Shown here piece after piece: positions 34,534-45,471 of a stretch of 64,000 nt of DNA. Numbering within the stretch: the first letter of the stretch is position 1; every line of letters begins with the position of its first letter. A program made the translations under genes and the position numbers. Source of the stretch: Haplosporangium gracile (lineage: Eukaryota > Mortierellomycota > Mortierellomycetes > Mortierellales > Mortierellaceae); the NCBI GenBank assembly GCA_015499985.1, contig JAAAUF010000028.1, positions 34,324-98,323 of the forward strand. Reading direction: 5' to 3'. The notes under the pieces were generated by a model. It saw nothing but the letters and a program-made list of their open reading frames with translations. It had not been told where the DNA came from and ran no database searches.

Positions 34534-36068
34534 TATGAGTGATCGGTCTTCAGATAGTGTGTGTTTTTATGCTGATAATTTTGCTACTTTTTCTGCTTCA
34601 GTTTTGGCCGACATTTCAGCGCGCCAGTCAGTCGCGAGCGAGAATAGCTTTGAATGGAGAAACAGCCAACAGGAATGGATTAGAAAGGAGGAGGAGAGAA
34701 TGGAAAAGAAAGTAATATAACAGAGAAATGGACAAGTAAAGAGAATTCAACAAGTGCCAAGGGGTGTTTAATTTCTTTCGTACATACCCTTGGCGCTACT
34801 TAATTGCTGCGAGCCCTGAGTCCGTGTCTTGGTTCACTACCCTGACGATGGCGCCATCACTCTTCAACGTGAATGACGCCTCCAACTTCATTTTTTTCTC
34901 TTCGTTCTCATTCAGTCAAGAGACTGTAACTATTTTTTCACAGTACCTAACAATTTAGTTATTTCTCACTGTCATTCCTTTTATTCCCTTCTGTTGCTGA
35001 CGGCTCATTTGATGTTTGTAGGAAGAATTCCTTAATGGAAATCAAGTTGACAGTGATGCACCAACCTTAGTTGTAATAAAGCCGCATGTCTCTCAGTGGT
35101 AGGGAGGGGGTTCTTCCTCTTTTCTTTTGGTTCTCCCTTGTAGAGCCTGTCCCGCTCGTCGTTCCCCACGCAAAATTTGGTTTTGAATCGTCAATTTTAT
35201 ATTTTGGTTAGTTTTGATTGTTCTGAATGGACGTTAGCTTTATAAACTTCCTATCTGCCTTTCATCTTCCTATCCTCTTCTCATCATGCCTTACTGAGCT
35301 GAAAGGGAGAGACAATCCCCCGAGAGCATGTCTAGTGTGCGCGCTTAAGTACTAACGACAGTCTGAATTATTGATATATAGTTTGTGATGAACATCGTTG
35401 TGATATTTTAGAGCCAATGCATTTTTTTTTTTTTTTACTGTTATAATCCTAAAGTTTAAGATTTTAGTTCCTTCCTTTCTTCAAAAGTAGTTATTTAGTC
35501 GATTTGTTGGTTAATGGATTTGAACTTTTTTTTGTGTGTGGACAGGGAAGACTTAAAGACAAACATATAACAACCCTGAGCTCAATGGATTGATTGTGGA
35601 GAAAAGTATGAAAGAATGACTTGCAAATTAATTCTTTGGTTCAACATGAAAGAAAAATTTGAGACCAAAGGATGGACATTGCAGCGCACTGGACCCAGTT
35701 TTACCTCGGTAACCAAGAATAATTCCAAGGGAAAATCGAAAACATAGTTCATTTATGTTTCGCGTAGACAAGGGAAGAGCTAGAACGACATGAAGCGCAA
35801 AAAAAACGTCCACAAGCAGGTCTCTTGCACACAGTCAAAGAAAAAGAAAATACAAGGTGTATCTGGAATGGAGCAAATGGATTTGTTTCAGTCAAGGGGT
35901 AGGGTCTTAGTCCGTTAATCCCCCAAGGGTGACGATAATGCTGTAAAAATGCGCGGGCAACGGCTGAAAGGATGGATTTCGTGTGCCCAAAAAGCGTTAT
36001 TCTTCCGTTTCTGTCTTCATCCTTCCTTCTGACCTACTCAATCCTTTCCTCCCTTTCTATACTAGTCT

Positions 36069-37531
36069 CTACTCTCCGATGATTTTATCTAGAATTTCGA
36101 AGATTCCTTGAACAGTGCTGGTGGGTGCGGCGGCGGCCCGTTGGCTGGCTGATGCTACTGCTGCTGCTGCTGCCTCGGCAGACTTGGCCATCGTTGCTGA
36201 AATCTGGATCTGATCCATCGCTGCCTTGACCACGGGTGTACCCGCTGCCGCTGCCTTCTCAACAATCACTTTGGCCATCTCTGACGCTGCTTCGGGCGAG
36301 GGCGGTGTAGCTCGCAAGGATGGCATCAGGAGGGAGAAAAACCAGCGAAGGGGCATAAAGAGGTACCCGACTAACGAGATTCCCCGATCGGCAATACGCT
36401 TCTTAAGGATATACATCACGACCAGTGAAAACACCAAGAGTCCGAAGCCAATCAGCAACCGATCCGTCCAATCTGCCTGGTTCATCTTTGTGATGAGTCC
36501 CTTGCCTCGTTTCAGGACCTCGTCGTAGGCATGGTATTCGCCCACCGTTGCCTTCAGCGTTTTCGAAGACTCGTCTATTATACAAATTCATTAAACCACG
36601 ACAATTAATATACATTGAAGATATGCATTCGATATGAACAGTACAGGGCGATGAGGCGAGAGGTCTTTTTACCGATGACTTTGGCGGAGTGAGCTGTCCG
36701 TTCGACCTCCTGTTGCATCAATTTGAGGGTCCTGCTGAGACTTTCGTTGTGCTCCTTGCTGGTGTTGAGCATATACTCGCTGTCGTTTCCACGGCCTGCT
36801 CCGCGTCGACGGATCTCACTCAGTTCAATTGCTGACTTGGACCCCTTCAACAGTAGTTCTCGCTCTGACTTTGCTTCCTGATCGATCGTCTGTTTGGAGT
36901 TCAGGATTGCCTGTCGAAGTGCTTGTTGCTGTCTAGAAAGCGGAAAAGAATGACATTCGGGCGTAAAAAAATTAATATGCAAGGCAATGGTTGGTTCGAC
37001 GCGTTTTGGAGGGGAAGAACAAATAGGAACGTGACACGAGCCGAAAATTGAATGAAAATGAGGCTATCGATACGTCAAGGCATCCGGACAAGCATTGTTT
37101 CTGTAAAGCTTCACATGGAGAAAAAAGCACGTACTGCTTGAACTGAGTCTCGATCTTTTCCAGCATCGTCACGACCAAGGCACGATCCGATTCTCTGTCC
37201 TGCTCGTCCGCCAGAAGCCTCAGATCCTATTAAAGATAACCACGTCAGTTCGGTGTTTGTTTAAGCTTCGTCAGGCCGATTATCGGGCGACACGTATCTT
37301 GCTTCAACCAAGGAGAGCTCTGGTGAATAGACATGCTACCTCGATCTTGGACTCTATGGCCTTGGACTCTTCCCGTGCGCTGCGGGCGAGCTCCTGTTGG
37401 ACCGAGAGCGGACTACCGGTCAAGTTGTTGAGCCTAGAGATGAGACCTTCGAGGCCATGATATTGTTTCCTGAGTGCATCCATCTGCACCTGGACGTGGC
37501 GAGGGACAACTGTCGATTGAATGGGAGGCAT
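36069..37531 (-). CDS. SEC20: Sec20/BNIP1-family SNARE
   Basis: Qb-type SNARE of the ER used in Golgi-to-ER retrograde fusion with Ufe1, Use1 and Sec22 and the Dsl1 tether. Four exons: 37531-37340, 37226-37135, 36932-36673 and 36574-36069; 349 residues. N-terminal coiled coil (RKQYHGLEGLISRLNNL), then the Sec20 SNARE region GSKSAIELSEIRRRG, LNTSKEHNESLSRTLKLMQQ, VIDESSKTLKATVGEY, and the membrane anchor LLIGFGLLVFSLVVMYIL with KKRI after it. About 110 residues follow the anchor, Ala-rich, ending in IFEILDKIIGE. Yeast Sec20 ends in the retrieval signal HDEL; none is seen here. It is divergent from the TBC gene (462 bp). Confidence 0.92.
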
Positions 37532-37993
37532 TGTTTGAGAGAGAAAGTAGTGCGTGGGCCGTGGGTTGTTGATGGGATGAGTGAGGTTGTCGGTTGAATG
37601 TGCGCTGATGGGGTTGGTAGAAAGGGTCGAGTGAGTGTGAGCAATCCTTTTTGTCTCATAGCCCTATGACGGTCACTTTTACCTTTTCCTTCTCAGCAAC
37701 GGCGCCCTCGCGACCAACTTTTTTGACTTTTCGACGCTTGCACTTTCACAGTTTACGCCATCTCTTTCACGAAATCGTCCTTTTGCACTCGGGAGTGCAG
37801 ACCGCTCCTCAACACATCCACCCACAGTCCTCACCAAGGATAAAAGCCTCTTCACTCTTTACATCAACTTTTTAATCCTTCCACGAACAAGAAAAGCAGG
37901 AAACACCGGCACACTTTGACTACAGAGCACTAGCGCATCACCCCGTCCAACACGAACCCCGCCTGCTGTCGTTCCTTACAAAAAAAACGAGCC
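37532..37993. promoter_or_regulatory. Divergent SEC20/TBC promoter
   Basis: 462 bp between opposite start codons. A perfect 16-nt palindromic hairpin TGCACTCGGGAGTGCA sits at 37784-37799, about 195 bp before the TBC start. Otherwise mixed sequence with no gene. Confidence 0.4.
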
Positions 37994-40531
37994 ATGGACT
38001 TCTCTGCCACCAGGTAAAGAGGCAAACAACCGGATGTTGACACCACCCTTAGTGTTTCCAAAGCATTGAAGGCTCACTCTGCCGAAATGCAACGGGCGTC
38101 TTTTCTTAGCAATGTCATTGACCTTTTTTTACTCCGCCTCCATCATTCAGCACAAGAATAGGCTTCTGGAAGCGCCACACAACCAAGCACCCCGGCTTGT
38201 AGGTTTATTAACCGTTGTCTTCACACCCGCGCTCCACAATTAGAATTGACACTATCAAGGGCATAAAGGACGAGAAGAGAAGCCTGTGAGGTGATATCCC
38301 TCGTAGAAAATCAGTCTACTACGTTTTCCAACCTGACACCTTTGCCCAACTGCATGTTTAGAGTCAAGCCAGTGCCGGGAAAGACAGGAGCAACAGGGAA
38401 CATGGTCTTTGGTGCACAATACTCCCATGCCACCTCAGTCCTTGAAGTCGAGCGCCTGAGGTAATGCTAAATTACAATGTAAAACAGGCGTACCGCATCC
38501 AGAGCGCGCTTTCTGCAAGTAGAGTTGGGGCTGAAGCCCTGATGGACGTTTGAAAGCTGACCAACTGCCAATTGCTTGGGCTTTGCCACCACGATAGAGC
38601 TCTTCAAATGGACCCTGCCTCATGGGCCAACGATCATCATAAGAGCATGGCGGACGATGAATATGATTCCAATTACGATAACCATCCGGAGCTGTCAGGA
38701 TATCAGACATTACCAGCACAGGATCTCAAGGACGATTCGGAACTAGATGCAGGCTCATCCCTCAGTCCGACAACACCCTCGGGAACCACATCACTGTCAG
38801 ATCAAATGAGTAAGCTGATGAAGGAGCAGCCATCGCCAGTAGGAAACACTCAGACGGCAACCACTACCACAAAGGATACGTCGCCAAGTTCAGCATCACC
38901 TGCCGAAAACGACCCAAGTTCGACAGCAGCAACAGTAGCAGCACCGGCAGTAACTGGGAACTCTGTATCATCAGGGACGCCTTCAGGAGTTATTGAAGGA
39001 ATGAAGCCTAACGCACGGAAGATTATACAAGGTAAGCGAGCGATGTCTAAGGGGCTCATCCACGGTGACCATCGCATTGGACACAATTTGACATGTTTAT
39101 TTCTTCCTTTGACTTGAAATTTGCTAGATCCATTGGTAATTCTTAGAGGACTGGACTACGAAACAGCTATGGGAGACCTTCATCTTATTGGGACAGAACA
39201 CCAAGCAGATGCAGTATACGCGTTGCAGCGGAGTAAACAGAAGGCGCGATTCCTCAAGTTTAAGGACATGCTTCAGCAACCGGTTGTTGACTTGGATGTC
39301 CTTCGGAAGCTTTCATGGTCTGGAGTCCCAACAGCAATTCGACCCATCGTCTGGCAACTCTTAGTCGGATATCTCCCCTGTAATTCGGATCGGCGGAATG
39401 TGGCTCTTGAAAGGAAGCGCAAGGAGTATCAGGATGGCGTCCAACAGACATTTGCAAGGGGAATTGAGGGACTGGACCAAACGATATGGCATCAAGTCTT
39501 TATTGATGTCCCGAGAACCAACCCCAAAATGGCTCTCTTCCAGAACCAGACGACCCAACGGGTATGGACCGGTTAAACTCGTTTTGCTTTGTTAATGCAA
39601 AGTTTTAAGGCGTACATCAAGTGAAGTGCTCGAAATGTCCATGGCATTAACCTCTTCTCTCTCTCCGTGCCTTGTCGGGCTCATGTACATCTAAATTTAA
39701 TAGTGCTTGGAAAGGATCCTTTACTGTTGGGCTATCCGACACCCCGCCAGTAGTTATGTTCAAGGAATCAACGATCTAGTGACGCCTTTCTTCCTTGTAT
39801 TTCTGACAGCTTACATTGAGGAAGATCAAGATCCAGAGTCATACAACATCTCACTTTTGCCGTCCGAGATTCTCTCGGCGATCGAGGCGGATAGCTATTG
39901 GTGTCTTTCGAAGCTGCTAGACGGTATCCAGGACAATTTCACACATGCGCAACCCGGAATCCAACGACAGATTGTCAAGCTTCGGGAACTGATATGCAGA
40001 ATCGATGCGCCGCTGGCGGCCCACCTTCAATCGGAACATGTCGAGTTTATTCAGTTTTCGTTCAGGTGGATGAACTGTCTGTTGATGCGAGAAGTCACCC
40101 TCCAACATACCATTCGCATGTGGGACACTTACCTTGTAAGGCATCTTTTTGCTTGTTTGTTTTTCTCGCCTTTATGAATTAATTAAGACAATTATTTTGC
40201 GGATTTCTTCTCGGCATTGCATGCATACACGATTAGACGTAAAATAGCTCAACCGTATGTTTTATTAACGTACATATTTGCTTTACAATCTTATTTATAG
40301 ACGGAACATCCACATGGGTTCTCCGAATTTCACTTGTACGTCTGCGCGGCGTTCTTGACGAAATGGTCTGCAGAGCTAATGCGGATGGAGTTCCAGGAGA
40401 TCATGCTGTTCCTGCAGGATGTCCCCACGGACGACTGGCAGGAGAAAGAAATCGAACTCTTGTTGTCCGAGGCCTTCATGTGGAAGTCGCTCTTCCATGC
40501 CTCGCCCATGCACCTTGGCGGATCAAAATAG
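37994..40531 (+). CDS. GYP1: TBC domain Rab GTPase-activating protein (Gyp1/TBC1D22-like)
   Basis: Speeds GTP hydrolysis by Rab proteins; Gyp1 acts on Ypt1 at the Golgi. Six exons: 37994-38013, 38362-38460, 38598-39031, 39128-39561, 39704-40135 and 40301-40531; 549 residues. The first 185 residues are Ser/Thr-rich. The TBC domain starts at LRKLSWSGVPTAIRPIVWQL, has the arginine-finger block WHQVFIDVPRTNP (IxxDxxR) and the glutamine-finger block SSYVQGINDL, both intact, then LLDGIQDNFTHAQPGIQRQI, FRWMNCLLMRE and TIRMWDTYL, and ends MHLGGSK. The spacing and the GIQRQV-like block match the Gyp1/TBC1D22 group. The 20-nt first exon is the least certain part. Confidence 0.93.
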
Positions 40532-41387
40532 ATCAAACATACGAGACAAAATCAACCCCGGTGTGGTAAGGCAAAAAAAAAACCTCTTCCTCCACTGCCA
40601 TCAAACACCATCACAGCCCGCCTCGCCCACCATGCCTTGCCCCTGCCCCTGCAGGCTCTACAGTTAACATTATGCTGGGACGAATAGAAACAAAAATAAC
40701 ACCTTTTGTTTTTAACTGCTAATGACTCGCTTTGAATGGAATTGGTTTATTTAATCGCCGTGGAGAGAGGAAGGAAGCTTTCTATGTTTTTAGAATTTTG
40801 TTTGTGCTATGCTAGTTGTTACTCGTACAAGGCCGCCAAGCTGATTGAGGAGGATGAGGTGGGAATAATATAAAACAAGCGAAAGTGGCGGAAGCAGGCG
40901 ATAGGAGGGGTGGAAAAAAAAAGAAAAGGAGTGGTAGGACCTGAAGGTGTACTATCTCCAACCAAGCGCTTGAAGGTTTCTGGCTGTTGGTGTTGTTGTT
41001 TTTTTGTCGTTATTGTAATGGCCGCAGACTTGGGACAAGCTGATCGAAGCGCAGCTGGTAGGAGCTGTGCCAATATCCATCCGCAGGTATCGATTTTTTG
41101 TGCTTTGTTGGAGGTATCGTTGCTGAATGACGTGTTCCGTAATTGGTCAACATATTCGAGTGAGTTGTCCAGAAAAAGAAAGAAGGTTGTGTGCGTGCTT
41201 TTGAGTTGTAAGAAACAAGCAAATAGCGATTCAAAAAAAGAGAAGAAAAGTGTGGAAGGCGCTTTAAGGAAGACAGCCTATCACATTGTCAACCTCCGAC
41301 AAAGGAGAAAACTTGCCCGAATCTCGCCCTCCTCTCTGTATTTCGCTTCAACTCATACCGCCGCACGTTGCATTCTCCCTTCTCCGT
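40532..41387. other. Convergent interval between TBC and cyclin genes with exon-like pieces
   Basis: 856 bp between two stop codons. Part (40820-41095) has balanced base use and short stretches that read like protein on either strand, for example TWDKLIEAQLVGAVPISIR (+) flanked by AG and GT at about 41026 and 41086, and SYKAAKLIEEDEV (+, from about 40822). I could not assemble a gene. Confidence 0.35.
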
Positions 41388-43115
41388 CTATCCTTGACCT
41401 TGTCCTTGTTGCTTGAGCCAAGTCTCAAGACTGTGCAGCCAATCCAGGTACTCTGCCTCGCTGACAAACAAACTGAATTGGACCTGGTTCAGAAACTCCA
41501 TCTCCATCACATTGATCTCCTTGACGCTGATTCCTGTCACTTCTGACCATGTCTTGTTAGTAAAAGTGTTGTCGTCCAGAAACTTGTTGGCCAGCATCAG
41601 TGACACTGTAAATAACCGGAACTCGGAACCTTGCTGTCCATGAATCGACGGGTTATTCTTGAGGAGTTTCTGGATGTACTTAAGCGAAAGCAAAATCACA
41701 GACGAAGACAGCTGAGTAGCTGAGAGAACCTGTAATATGTTGTGAAAACAGACATGTAAAGTAAAATGTGCAATGTGAGATACATAAGTTCCATTCCCAC
41801 CAGTACAAAACCCGTGGCTCAAAATATTAAGACGCAGAGATGCCCTTACCTTCAGGCAGAACTTCTTGAAAGCTGGACCAGCAGAAGGCGGTACACTGAT
41901 GCGATGCGGTACGACATTGTATGCATTACTTGAGGCACCGTTGATGTTCGGCCGGGTGTGCCACAGGGTATAGACCATCACAGAGGCAAACTCTGCGAGT
42001 TGAAGAATACTTGTTTGAGGATTCGTCACCACCTCGATCGCTCCTGCATTCCGTGCGTCCCGGGCAGCATCGTTGGTTGACTGTTGTGACCCCTGCAGTC
42101 TCTGCTGTTGCTGCTGCTGTTGCATTTGCTGCTGTTGCAATTGTTGCTGCTGGCGTTGCTGATATTGCTGCTGCTGCTGCTGGTGTTGTTGTTGTTGTTG
42201 TTGTTGTTGTTGCTGCTGCATCTGCATATGAATCTGAATCTGTTGTGGCTGCTGGTGGGCGCTAGGCTGTGGCTGTAATTGCATTTGCTGTTGTGAAATA
42301 ACAGCAGGTCCAAGAATTTGTGAGCGCTGTTGAGCCTGGATTTGTTGTTGCAGTTGTTGTTGCTGCAGCTGTTGCTGCTGCAGTTGCTGTTGAAGGTGTT
42401 GTGTCTGGAGTTGGTGTTGCTGCTGCTGTTGCTGTTGTTGCTGAGGTGGTTGTTGGATATAGGTTGATTGTACGACAGGCTGCTGCGAGAGCTGTGGTTG
42501 AATATAGGATATTGACTGAGGGGTGTTATGTTGACTGTAACCCATTGATTGATTCTGGGTCATGACAGGCTGTGGTGATATGTACAGAGGTTGGTGGACC
42601 TGTGGTGGAAGATGGATGGCGGACTGGTATTGTTGTTGCTGCTGGGGTTGCTGCTGTGTCGATACGGGCCGCTGTTGATAGGAGGTTTGATGCTGTTGCA
42701 ATGGCTGATGCTGCTGTGGTTGCTGCTGCTGCTGATTTGAGTAGGCTATCTGAGGTATTGATTGCGCTTGATATTGATGCGGCTGCTGCTGGTAAGACTG
42801 CTGAGGATACTGCTGCTGCTGTTGTTGCTGTTGTTGTAGTTGTTGCTGTTGTTGATGTTGCTGTTGCTGCTGCTGAGGGTGTTGATGCTGAGTAGGTGTT
42901 GTTGTGACAGAGTGATTTGGGGCTGTACTGTAGCCCATAGAGGCTGCAGTCATAGGATCCATGGAAGTTCCTGTGCCTTGGTTGACGACATATCCTGAAG
43001 CTCCCGAGCCCATTGAACCCATGGGCAGGGATGTCAGTGAGCCCATCGGCGTGCCTCCATTGGGGTACTGTTGCATTCCAGACTGATAGTAAGCCATTTG
43101 TGCTTGCGTATCCAT
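41388..43115 (-). CDS. Glutamine-rich PHO80/PCL-type cyclin
   Basis: Cyclins of this group activate Pho85-type kinases. Two exons, 43115-41850 and 41729-41388, give 535 residues; the 120-nt intron (41730-41849) has GTAAGG and ATTACAG ends and keeps the frame open. The first 340 residues are extremely Q-rich. The cyclin fold follows: EFASVMVYTLWH, then PAFKKFCLK joined to VLSATQLSSSVILLSLKYI, LFTVSLMLANKFLDDNTFTN, KTWSEVTGISVKEINVME and FLNQVQFSLFVSEAEYLDWL, which is the standard helix order of fungal PCL cyclins (Clg1-like long N-terminus). Kinase partner unknown. It is divergent from the Rap gene across 5 kb. Confidence 0.9.
   Translation of the reverse strand: MDTQAQMAYYQSGMQQYPNGGTPMGSLTSLPMGSMGSGASGYVVNQGTGTSMDPMTAASMGYSTAPNHSVTTTPTQHQHPQQQQQQHQQQQQLQQQQQQQQQYPQQSYQQQPHQYQAQSIPQIAYSNQQQQQPQQHQPLQQHQTSYQQRPVSTQQQPQQQQQYQSAIHLPPQVHQPLYISPQPVMTQNQSMGYSQHNTPQSISYIQPQLSQQPVVQSTYIQQPPQQQQQQQQQHQLQTQHLQQQLQQQQLQQQQLQQQIQAQQRSQILGPAVISQQQMQLQPQPSAHQQPQQIQIHMQMQQQQQQQQQQQHQQQQQQYQQRQQQQLQQQQMQQQQQQQRLQGSQQSTNDAARDARNAGAIEVVTNPQTSILQLAEFASVMVYTLWHTRPNINGASSNAYNVVPHRISVPPSAGPAFKKFCLKVRASLRLNILSHGFCTGGNGTYVSHIAHFTLHVCFHNILQVLSATQLSSSVILLSLKYIQKLLKNNPSIHGQQGSEFRLFTVSLMLANKFLDDNTFTNKTWSEVTGISVKEINVMEMEFLNQVQFSLFVSEAEYLDWLHSLETWLKQQGQGQG
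42090..42890. repeat. CAG/CAA tracts encoding polyglutamine
   Basis: Repeated CTG/TTG on the plus strand, mixed CAG and CAA in the gene sense, coding for many Q runs broken by H, P, Y, S and V. The mix of both codons should limit slippage. The reverse frames give long false ORFs rich in Ala and Val. Confidence 0.9.
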
Positions 43116-44638
43116 CCGTGTCCGGTTTAAAGGAGATGCGTTGTTCCTGTACTCGGTCCCTTATCGAAACTCAAGCTGATGTTGGTTCTAAATCTATTCA
43201 GAGGAAGGCCAAAAAGAGATATGGCGTTTAGTCGTTTTTTTGCGTTTTTTTGGTGGGTCGATGATAAGCGAGACTGATTATTTGTGAGGGGTGTGCGGCG
43301 TTATATTTTGTTTCTTTTTTTTTATGCCCGGATCTGTGTCAATGACAAGTTGTGTCGTGTATCTGCCGTCAGCAAAGCAAGGAGAAGGCAAAAGGCGATG
43401 TTTTTTTCTGCGGGCAAAGCCAAGCAAGGCCCAGATGTGGAAAGAAGGGAGAGAGGGGAAACACACAAGCGCAAAAAAAAAAGGATATAAAAAAAGATAC
43501 ACGCGGGCGAATAACAATCGTGGCAGCGAAAAGGGAAAGAGTCGAGAGTCGGGTTAAAAATAGGGGAGAAAAAAATGACACTCAGACAAAAAATACAGCC
43601 AAAAGGGTGTAGCAGGTGAATAATCCCATGCGTCTATTGTTTGTTCATCGGTGAAAGGAAAGGGGATCTCACAATAGGCAAAGTGTAAGTGTATATGTAT
43701 ATGTGTGTATGCCAACACCATTCCGCAAACACATCTACGAAGAGAGTGTGCTTCGCTTGTCATTGGCTCGACCTTGGGCAAAAAAAAAAAAAGACGGAGG
43801 GACGGTCACAGCCATAGACACCCGCTGTGGTAATATACTCCTGTTTTTGACTCCTAGATCCCGAACAGATGGGAGATGCAACTTTAGGTAACTGTATTTA
43901 CCGAAACAAGAGAGAATGCGACTGATGGTGGATGGAACGAAGTAGCTTCTTGACTTTCGCTGAGAGTGGAGACCGATAAAGGGGGTGAGTGAATGAGAGT
44001 GTGTTTGTATGTGTGTTGGGTTGGGAGTTGGGTTGAAGATGATGGAGTAGCCTTGTCGTTTTTCTGGTGAGTGACCGCCGTGACTTCGTTTTTTTATGTT
44101 TTGTGTCTCTGCCCATGGTTTCTCTAATTGACCACTGCAGCAATTGACAGTGGGAGCGCTCACACTCCTCCTTGCTCCTTGCTTCTATGCCTCGTACAGA
44201 TGACTGGATGATTAGCAGGCAACCATTGCACCCTGCCCAGATTGCTTCTTTCGACCCAAAAGTCCAAGTCGAAACTGCCACTCCCCTCCTACATGTTGCT
44301 GTCGGAGGGTCGGAGGGCAACATCAACAGTCCATGATACGTCATCCACTCGCTTCGACACAGCTAATTGGTCGCCACCAAAATACAACGTAAAATTGGCA
44401 CGGTCCTTTGAATTGACACGAAGTTGGTTTGATCCATAGGCGGTCACCAAGGTCACGGCTGGCGCACACTTGTCATCCACCGCACAACAAAATTAAAGAT
44501 AACAACCTAGCGCAGTCGTCCAGGTTCTATGAAAAGGTCCAGGACCCACCCCAGAGAGGGGACGTGACAAGACAATGAGCCGTGCTCCTCTCGCTTCGCA
44601 TTGTTTGTCCCCGATAAAAAGGAACGAGAAGAAAAATA

Positions 44639-44837
44639 GGCAACTAACTTGTCGCCTGAAAAAGTAAAAATGAAATGCCCCCGAGGAAGATTTTTATTCT
44701 TGCATGAATTTGCCCCTGAGAAATTCGTTGAGTAAACACACACACAACACACAGTCCATGCCAACCTCAACCCCCCTGTTCGACAGGCAGACCCCCCGTC
44801 TACCCCCTTTCCATATTCAGGCGACAAGTTAGTTGTC
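44639..44837. mobile_element. MITE-like element with TA target duplication
   Basis: 199 bp. Ends are inverted repeats of 22 bp with one mismatch: GGCAACTAACTTGTCGCC... at 44639-44660 and the inverse of GACAACTAACTTGTCGCC... at 44816-44837. TA flanks both ends (44637-44638 and 44838-44839), as for Tc1/mariner-type insertions. There is no coding capacity, so it would be a non-autonomous copy. Confidence 0.75.
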
Positions 44838-45434
44838 TACAACGCCCTTTTTAATAGACCCTTTTTTGGGCCTTTGACTACGCACATCCGCTGATCCTAT
44901 CATGACATATAAGGAACAGCAAAACAAACTGGTCTTTTGAACTTCGAGCATCACTTAAACAAAAATTGGCGGACCGTTGAGATCGAGGTTCATGGTTGTC
45001 TAATGAAATTCAAAAGAGTGTATGAGAGGGTGCGAAAGGTTACAAGAAAGAAAGCGAAGGAGAATGAGAGACATGAGAGAGCGGATTGTGGGCAAAAAAG
45101 ATTAATGCATGTTTTGTTGTCCTTTCACCGTCTATGAAAAGAAAAAAAAAGACGTTGGCTGACTTGAAATTGATAAAGCTGCATTGTGCAGCATTGTTTT
45201 CCTTCCATCCATGCCCTCTCCTCCTTCCCAACGAACGAATGAAAAATCAACAAAAAAAGGAAACAGATTTTATTCTCCAATAGCTACCGTGTGCAACAAA
45301 GCATGGGGCGTTGGAAGGGAGAAAAAAGCGAAAATAAAAGCCGTATGGGCATGTACGCACACAGAGAAGCGGGTTGGGACTTAAGACATTAGGTAAAGAC
45401 AACTCGATTATTTTTCTTCAGCATAAAAGATAGC

Positions 45435-45470
<36 letters not shown>
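45435..45470. repeat. (GA)n microsatellite
   Basis: About 36 bp of AG repeats with one AAA interruption. Confidence 0.9.

Positions 45471-45471
<1 letters not shown>

Larger units (their letters stand above)
29732..36068. other. 6.3-kb intergenic region, low-complexity with MITE-like elements
   Basis: The largest gene-free stretch. It has T and A homopolymers and hairpins (30661-30783), a pyrimidine tract at 31690-32000 that is not followed by a recognisable gene, an inverted-repeat element at 33078-33302, a short TA-flanked palindrome at 34468-34533, and a few coding-like fragments between 34180 and 34891. No ORF could be assigned. Confidence 0.55.

Noticed and set aside
42011..42895. Ala/Val-rich plus-strand ORFs
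   Set aside because: Antisense readings of CAG/CAA polyglutamine codons of the cyclin gene.
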